NCBI GenBank assembly: GCA_005801395.1
Contig: SYDV01000108.1
Coordinates: 1 to 10,480 of the forward strand
Source of the DNA: Planctomycetia bacterium
Lineage (GTDB): Bacteria > Planctomycetota > UBA11346
Direction: 5' to 3'
Length of the DNA: 10,480 nt
Numbering within the stretch: position 1 is the stretch's first letter; every line of letters begins with the position of its first letter. The notes below the pieces were generated by a model. That model was not told the DNA's origin and searched no databases. It saw nothing but the letters and a program-made list of their open reading frames with translations. Shown in pieces: positions 6,670-10,480 of the stretch. The translations under genes were made by a program, and so were the position numbers.

Positions 6670-7989
6670 TTAGGTGAGATCTTGCAGCACACCCTTTGCG
6701 CTTTGTTCGGGGTTGCCAAAGGATTTTATTTGGTGTCCGAAGGCGTGCGCGAACGACATCAGTAAGCGATTGTGGGGTTCTTTCTTATATTTGAGTGAGC
6801 GTCCCATTTTGAAGTCGAGACCGTCGCCGACCAGGACAAAAGGAATATCGTCGCGGGTGTGCGAATTGCCTTTACCTAGTTCGTTGGTCCATACGACAGT
6901 CGTATTGTCGAGTAGGCTCTTATTGGTGCCTGGCTCTTTCGTTTCACTCAGGCGTTTGACTAAATAGGCTAGTTCTTCGCAGTACCAGGTGTTGATCTTC
7001 GTCAGCTGATCTTGGACATCCTGTTTTTCATCTGGTTCGTGCGATAAGGTGTGATGGCCTTCGGTTACGCCCAGCCATTTCATTTTCGCATTTCCAACCG
7101 AATTCGTGTATTGCAGGGTGGCGACACGGGTGAAGTCATTTTGGAAACTATTGATCATTAAGTCGATTTGCATGCGGCTGGTACGCGGCATGTCGTCGTC
7201 ATTGACCTTAACGCCATCAGCAAATGTCGGCATGGGAACAGCGAGCTTCACTTGGCTTGCCGCTTTATATTGCTTTTCAGCATCGTTCACAAACGACGTA
7301 TGTTGCTCTAATAAGCGGCGATCTTCAACGCTGATGTTGGCGCTTAATTTCTTTAAATCAGTTTTAACCTGATCCAGCACCGTGGTCATGGTTTTCTGAT
7401 CTTTCATTTGGTCGTACAATTTATTAAACATTTGGTACGGATTACTGATCGGCGAGAGCGGTTGGTTGGCACCAGCATACGACCAGCGAGTCCAGGTGTC
7501 GGCGCGATTAGGAACGTTCACGCCGAATTCTAAGGTGCTGAAACGTGTTTTCGTGGCGGCTTTATTTTGCAGGTAATTGCCGATTTCTTGATCAATCGAC
7601 AAACCCTTGGCCCAGCCCGCGGGAGTATCAGAACCGCCTTGGATATTACCTGGGAATAATTCAATGCCGGTTAATAAACAGCCCATGCCGCGCATATGGC
7701 CGTCGCCGTCGCCTTTAATTTTATTGCACACTCCATGCAAGAAGAGTGAGCGAGACTTGTACGGCTCTAATGGTTTAAGGCTGTCTTTTAATACAAAATC
7801 TTTGCCTTCGGCGTCCGGCCAAAAAGTTTTTGGTACGACGCCATTTGGACTAAACATAAAGATGACGCGTTGTTTGCGCCCTGCTGTTGCGGCAAAGCCC
7901 AAGCTGGGTAAATTTCCTAAAAAGGGGAGTAGGGCGGCAGTGCAGCCCATTTGTTGCAAAAATTCGCGGCGATTGGTGTTGCGATTCAT
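6670..7989 (-). CDS. DUF1552 protein, Tat-exported
   Basis: A 439-residue protein of family DUF1552 (PF07586), biochemical role unknown. It starts with a twin-arginine signal: RREFLQ at 7-12, a hydrophobic stretch at about 14-34 and a likely cleavage site near AATA (33-36), so it should be exported folded and possibly cofactor-loaded. Recognisable blocks are [10 protein letters not shown] (about 42-51), [11 protein letters not shown] (about 98-108), a GHHTLSH segment and the [20 protein letters not shown] block late in the protein. The His/Asp-rich blocks and fold-level likeness to DUF1501 suggest an alkaline-phosphatase-like hydrolase or metal protein, but this is inference. The ATG at 7989 has AGG about 11 bases upstream. 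It follows the cytochrome-type gene by 11 bases, a pairing that recurs in Planctomycetes and Verrucomicrobia; the two products probably act together in the periplasm. The bidirectional terminator ends the unit. Confidence 0.87.
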   Translation of the reverse strand: MNRNTNRREFLQQMGCTAALLPFLGNLPSLGFAATAGRKQRVIFMFSPNGVVPKTFWPDAEGKDFVLKDSLKPLEPYKSRSLFLHGVCNKIKGDGDGHMRGMGCLLTGIELFPGNIQGGSDTPAGWAKGLSIDQEIGNYLQNKAATKTRFSTLEFGVNVPNRADTWTRWSYAGANQPLSPISNPYQMFNKLYDQMKDQKTMTTVLDQVKTDLKKLSANISVEDRRLLEQHTSFVNDAEKQYKAASQVKLAVPMPTFADGVKVNDDDMPRTSRMQIDLMINSFQNDFTRVATLQYTNSVGNAKMKWLGVTEGHHTLSHEPDEKQDVQDQLTKINTWYCEELAYLVKRLSETKEPGTNKSLLDNTTVVWTNELGKGNSHTRDDIPFVLVGDGLDFKMGRSLKYKKEPHNRLLMSFAHAFGHQIKSFGNPEQSAKGVLQDLT

Positions 7990-8000
7990 GGTTTTGCTAC

Positions 8001-10376
8001 CTACTTAGGGGTACTCGGAACGGTTGTGGTTGTTGTCGAGGTATTAGTTGAGGCAAAGGTCGCGCTGACCAACATCTCACTCAATAACTTGCGCATATGG
8101 AAGTTATTTGCGACGAAGTATTGACGCAGGCGTTCTTTTTCGTTGGGACCATAAGCTAGAATGGGTTGCTTAATGGTGTCCTTAAAGAGCCGTTCGACGA
8201 AGGCAGCCTGGGCTTCTGGGCTATCGATCAGAAATTTACCCAAATCACGAGCGTTGGTGAAGGTCAATTGTTCGCCATCTTGGCGCAGATAGCCACCGCT
8301 GGCATCAATGGGGCGCGAATCTTCCTCGGTGCGATAACGACCGACTGCGTCGAAGTGCTCCATGGTGAAGCCCAGGGGATTGATCATGTCGTGACAGGAC
8401 TGGCAGCTGCTGGGTTTCGTTTGTTTACTAATGCGTTCACGGGTGTTGAGCTTGGGATTGAGGGTCGGGCTTTCTGGCACGATCGAATCAGGCGGTGAGC
8501 GTAAGCGTCGTCCGAGTAAATTACGGCTGACAAATACCCCACGATGAATGGGTGAGGAGGTATCACTGTAAGCCAACCCGGCCATTAATAAGGGATGGGT
8601 GAGAATCCCTGCGCGTGGTTGATCAGTGGCTTGGTATTTACCAAAGGGTGCATTTTCGTCAGCTGGGATGCCATAATATTTAGCCAACCGACCATTCAGG
8701 TAGATATCATTGGTCGTGAATAATTGTCGGTAGTCTGATTGATCGCTCCACATGACATCATCAACGAAGAGATCTAATGAAGTGCGCAGTTCAGACACCA
8801 TGGCGTCATCAAACCCTGGGTACTTTTTGTCATTCTTTTCTAATCCATGTAATTCATCAACTTTAAGCCAACGATGATAAAAACGTTTGAGTTTTGCTTT
8901 CGCACGTGGGTCGGCCATCAGACGATCAATATTTTTTAGTACTTCTTGCGGTTTGGTAATCCAGCCTTGTTTAGCCGCCGCTAATAAAAAAGTATCCGGC
9001 AGAGAATCCCACAAGCCGTAGGAAATTTTACTCGCGATGACATACGGATCTTGTGCCTTACCCGTAATGCCGATGTATAAAAACCGTGGGGACTTAAGCG
9101 TCTGCAACAAGACCGTCTTAATGCCAGTTTCAATATTTTCCGCTTGTTCAAACGGTTTGTTCACCAGTTGAATGAGCGTGTCTTCTGACAACGGTTCACG
9201 GTAGGCGCGTTCGACAAACGTGCGTAAAAAAGTCAGCGATTTTGCTTTTGCATCGCCCGCATCAATGCGAACACCGGCGTAACGTTGCAGTTTTTCAATG
9301 ACGTAATTCGCGACCTCAAAGCCAGCAAGCGTGGTGGCTTCATCCCAGGCTTTTGAAATGGTCGCACCACGTTCATAGCCAAGGCTATTATCATCCGGTG
9401 GGAACGGCGTTTGCACGATACAAAATTGTGAGCCGCCGTCTGGTGAGAGTAAGCGTTCAGGAATAATGGTTTCGGGATGGTGCGGTACCTTCCAGCGCAG
9501 TTGTGCGGCAAAAAGAGTTTCTTTCTTTTCTTTGCCCACCTCTGCTTTGAGATAATAGGTACGTCCAGCGAGTAAGCGAATATTCGCACGATGTTTGGTT
9601 TCGGTTCCGGAGCGGACCCACACATCAATTAATGGTTTTTCACGGTCATTGACCCATAACCGCGCGCCGTTTGGTGTGTCGAGAGTAAATTCATATTCGC
9701 CATCTTCCGGAGCAAATACCGCGCCGCTCCAACGTACGGCGAAATCATCTTTGTCGATTTTATCAGAAGGCTTTGTCCCTTCAAAGCGTACATTTACAAC
9801 GGCTTCAGTTTGATCGACGACCCGATTTTTCCCATTGAAGCCACGGCCATCGTTAAAATATTCCGCATGGAGACCAAATTTATCAACTGGTTTGACATAG
9901 CCATTAAAGGACGCGAGTAAGTCCGCGATGGTATTTTGATATTGGTTGACGGTCAGACGGGATAATTCAATTCGCGGTTGATTCGTACGTAATTGTGCTT
10001 CGAGCGAATAAAAGTTTTGATAAATATAGGCGGAAACTTGTTTCGCCTCTTCTTCGGTGCAGCCATCCGGTTTGTCTTCCGGCATTTGGCGGTCGATATA
10101 CCGAATTAATGAGGCGAGTGAGCGGTCGCCCACTAACGGGTCGGCATATTTATCGCGCACACCTTCGCCATTTTTTCCATGACAGGACGCGCATTGTTCG
10201 CGATAAACTTTTGCTCCAGCGGCGTGTAAATCTGCTGCTTGGGCTAAGGCAGTTAATACCAAACTGCTTAGAACCAATCCCGAAGTGACCACCCAGGAAG
10301 ATGTCCGTTTTTGCTTGGGATTCGAGTGGCAAGCGAGGCGTTGCATGGGCTGGTGGATCCTGGTTAGGCTTACCAT
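8001..10376 (-). CDS. Exported multidomain cytochrome c protein (PSD3, PA14, PSD5, PSD4, PSCyt3, PSD2)
   Basis: A 791-residue protein. By order: signal peptide (hydrophobic about 28-45, AQA-AD cleavage near 47); a class I cytochrome c domain with C62-A-S-C65-H66 and a probable axial Met98; DUF1587/PSD3 (about 135-160); PA14 carbohydrate-binding-type domain (about 165-300); DUF1595/PSD5 (about 375-435); DUF1592/PSD4 (about 440-570); DUF1588/PSCyt3 (about 586-685) with a second haem site C658-Q-S-C661-H662; and DUF1585/PSD2 (about 700-770). The tail is Thr/Ser-rich. Domain borders are estimates. Two covalent haems imply an extracytoplasmic electron-transfer role, and PA14 suggests a glycan ligand; the substrate is unknown. 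Whether translation begins at 10376 or at Met11 (10346) is undecided: Met11 gives a more usual signal-peptide length and has AGGA 11 bases upstream. The partner gene is DUF1552, 11 bases downstream. Confidence 0.87.
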   Translation of the reverse strand: MVSLTRIHQPMQRLACHSNPKQKRTSSWVVTSGLVLSSLVLTALAQAADLHAAGAKVYREQCASCHGKNGEGVRDKYADPLVGDRSLASLIRYIDRQMPEDKPDGCTEEEAKQVSAYIYQNFYSLEAQLRTNQPRIELSRLTVNQYQNTIADLLASFNGYVKPVDKFGLHAEYFNDGRGFNGKNRVVDQTEAVVNVRFEGTKPSDKIDKDDFAVRWSGAVFAPEDGEYEFTLDTPNGARLWVNDREKPLIDVWVRSGTETKHRANIRLLAGRTYYLKAEVGKEKKETLFAAQLRWKVPHHPETIIPERLLSPDGGSQFCIVQTPFPPDDNSLGYERGATISKAWDEATTLAGFEVANYVIEKLQRYAGVRIDAGDAKAKSLTFLRTFVERAYREPLSEDTLIQLVNKPFEQAENIETGIKTVLLQTLKSPRFLYIGITGKAQDPYVIASKISYGLWDSLPDTFLLAAAKQGWITKPQEVLKNIDRLMADPRAKAKLKRFYHRWLKVDELHGLEKNDKKYPGFDDAMVSELRTSLDLFVDDVMWSDQSDYRQLFTTNDIYLNGRLAKYYGIPADENAPFGKYQATDQPRAGILTHPLLMAGLAYSDTSSPIHRGVFVSRNLLGRRLRSPPDSIVPESPTLNPKLNTRERISKQTKPSSCQSCHDMINPLGFTMEHFDAVGRYRTEEDSRPIDASGGYLRQDGEQLTFTNARDLGKFLIDSPEAQAAFVERLFKDTIKQPILAYGPNEKERLRQYFVANNFHMRKLLSEMLVSATFASTNTSTTTTTVPSTPK

Positions 10377-10446
10377 CTAAATGATGATCGAGCCATGAGA
10401 GGTACCGATGAGCCAATAAATCGTTGCTGAATATTTCATGACATTT

Positions 10447-10471
10447 GGTATCCGGACATCTGTCCGGTACC
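10447..10471. repeat. Near-perfect palindrome upstream of the cytochrome/DUF1552 unit
   Basis: CCGGACA (10452-10458) and TGTCCGG (10461-10467) are exact inverted repeats around a 2-base centre. The arms extend to GGTA and TACC with a single unpaired T (10451). Such a short spacer suits a dimeric protein-binding operator better than an RNA hairpin. It lies about 70 bases before the first possible start of the minus-strand cytochrome-type gene, so it could be that unit's operator. It could also belong to a feature beyond the window edge. No clear -35/-10 pair was found between it and the gene. Confidence 0.4.
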
Positions 10472-10480
10472 GAATTAGAA

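Noticed and set aside
7607..8008. A 133-codon plus-strand open frame
   Set aside because: It is antisense to the 5' part of the DUF1552 gene, including its Tat signal, and shows no protein-like motif.
8166..8498. A 110-codon plus-strand open frame
   Set aside because: It is antisense to the DUF1588 region of the cytochrome-type gene, where domain and haem motifs are clear on the minus strand; it has no recognisable motif of its own.
9233..9628. A 131-codon minus-strand frame inside the cytochrome-type gene
   Set aside because: It is another frame of the PA14/PSD region of the large gene, Arg/Lys-rich and without motifs.

Overview
The window most likely comes from a member of the Planctomycetes-Verrucomicrobia group. 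The main reason is the pair at the right end: a Tat-exported DUF1552 protein and a large exported protein with two CxxCH haem motifs, PSD/PSCyt domains and a PA14 insert. This pairing is characteristic of that group, although some Acidobacteria and others also carry it. A sulfatase and generally weak Shine-Dalgarno (SD) signals fit the same picture. The phylum is an inference; there is no rRNA or other marker gene here.

Layout from left to right. Bases 1-193 look like the end of an insertion element: a minus-strand ORF starts at 144 and runs out of the window. Immediately next to it a plus-strand sulfatase gene (194-1399) has lost its first third, including the CxPSR formylglycine motif, so it is called a pseudogene. 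Converging on it is a minus-strand NifU-like iron-sulfur protein (1424-2182, GTG start). Its IscU-like half has no cysteines, while its C-terminal Nfu domain keeps CxxC. A 302-base divergent spacer (2183-2484) separates it from cimA (2485-4089), encoding (R)-citramalate synthase, the first step of the threonine-independent isoleucine pathway. The spacer holds a short Ile/Thr-rich ORF followed by two mutually exclusive RNA pairings, which looks like an attenuator controlled by isoleucyl- or threonyl-tRNA supply.

A 15-bp hairpin follows cimA. Next come an ABC-F protein (4188-6002) and, 16 bases on, a YchJ-family SEC-C protein (6019-6528), probably co-transcribed. A strong hairpin with A and T tracts (6616-6649) can terminate transcription from both sides. 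On its far side, in the opposite direction, lies the two-gene unit 10376-8001 (multidomain cytochrome c protein) then 7989-6670 (DUF1552 protein), separated by only 11 bases. A near-perfect palindrome (10447-10471) lies upstream of that unit at the window edge.

No tRNA, rRNA, CRISPR array, prophage or defence system was seen. The genes are mostly metabolic or housekeeping. The points most worth following are the putative cimA leader peptide and attenuator, the element-truncated sulfatase and the cysteine-free NifU N-domain.
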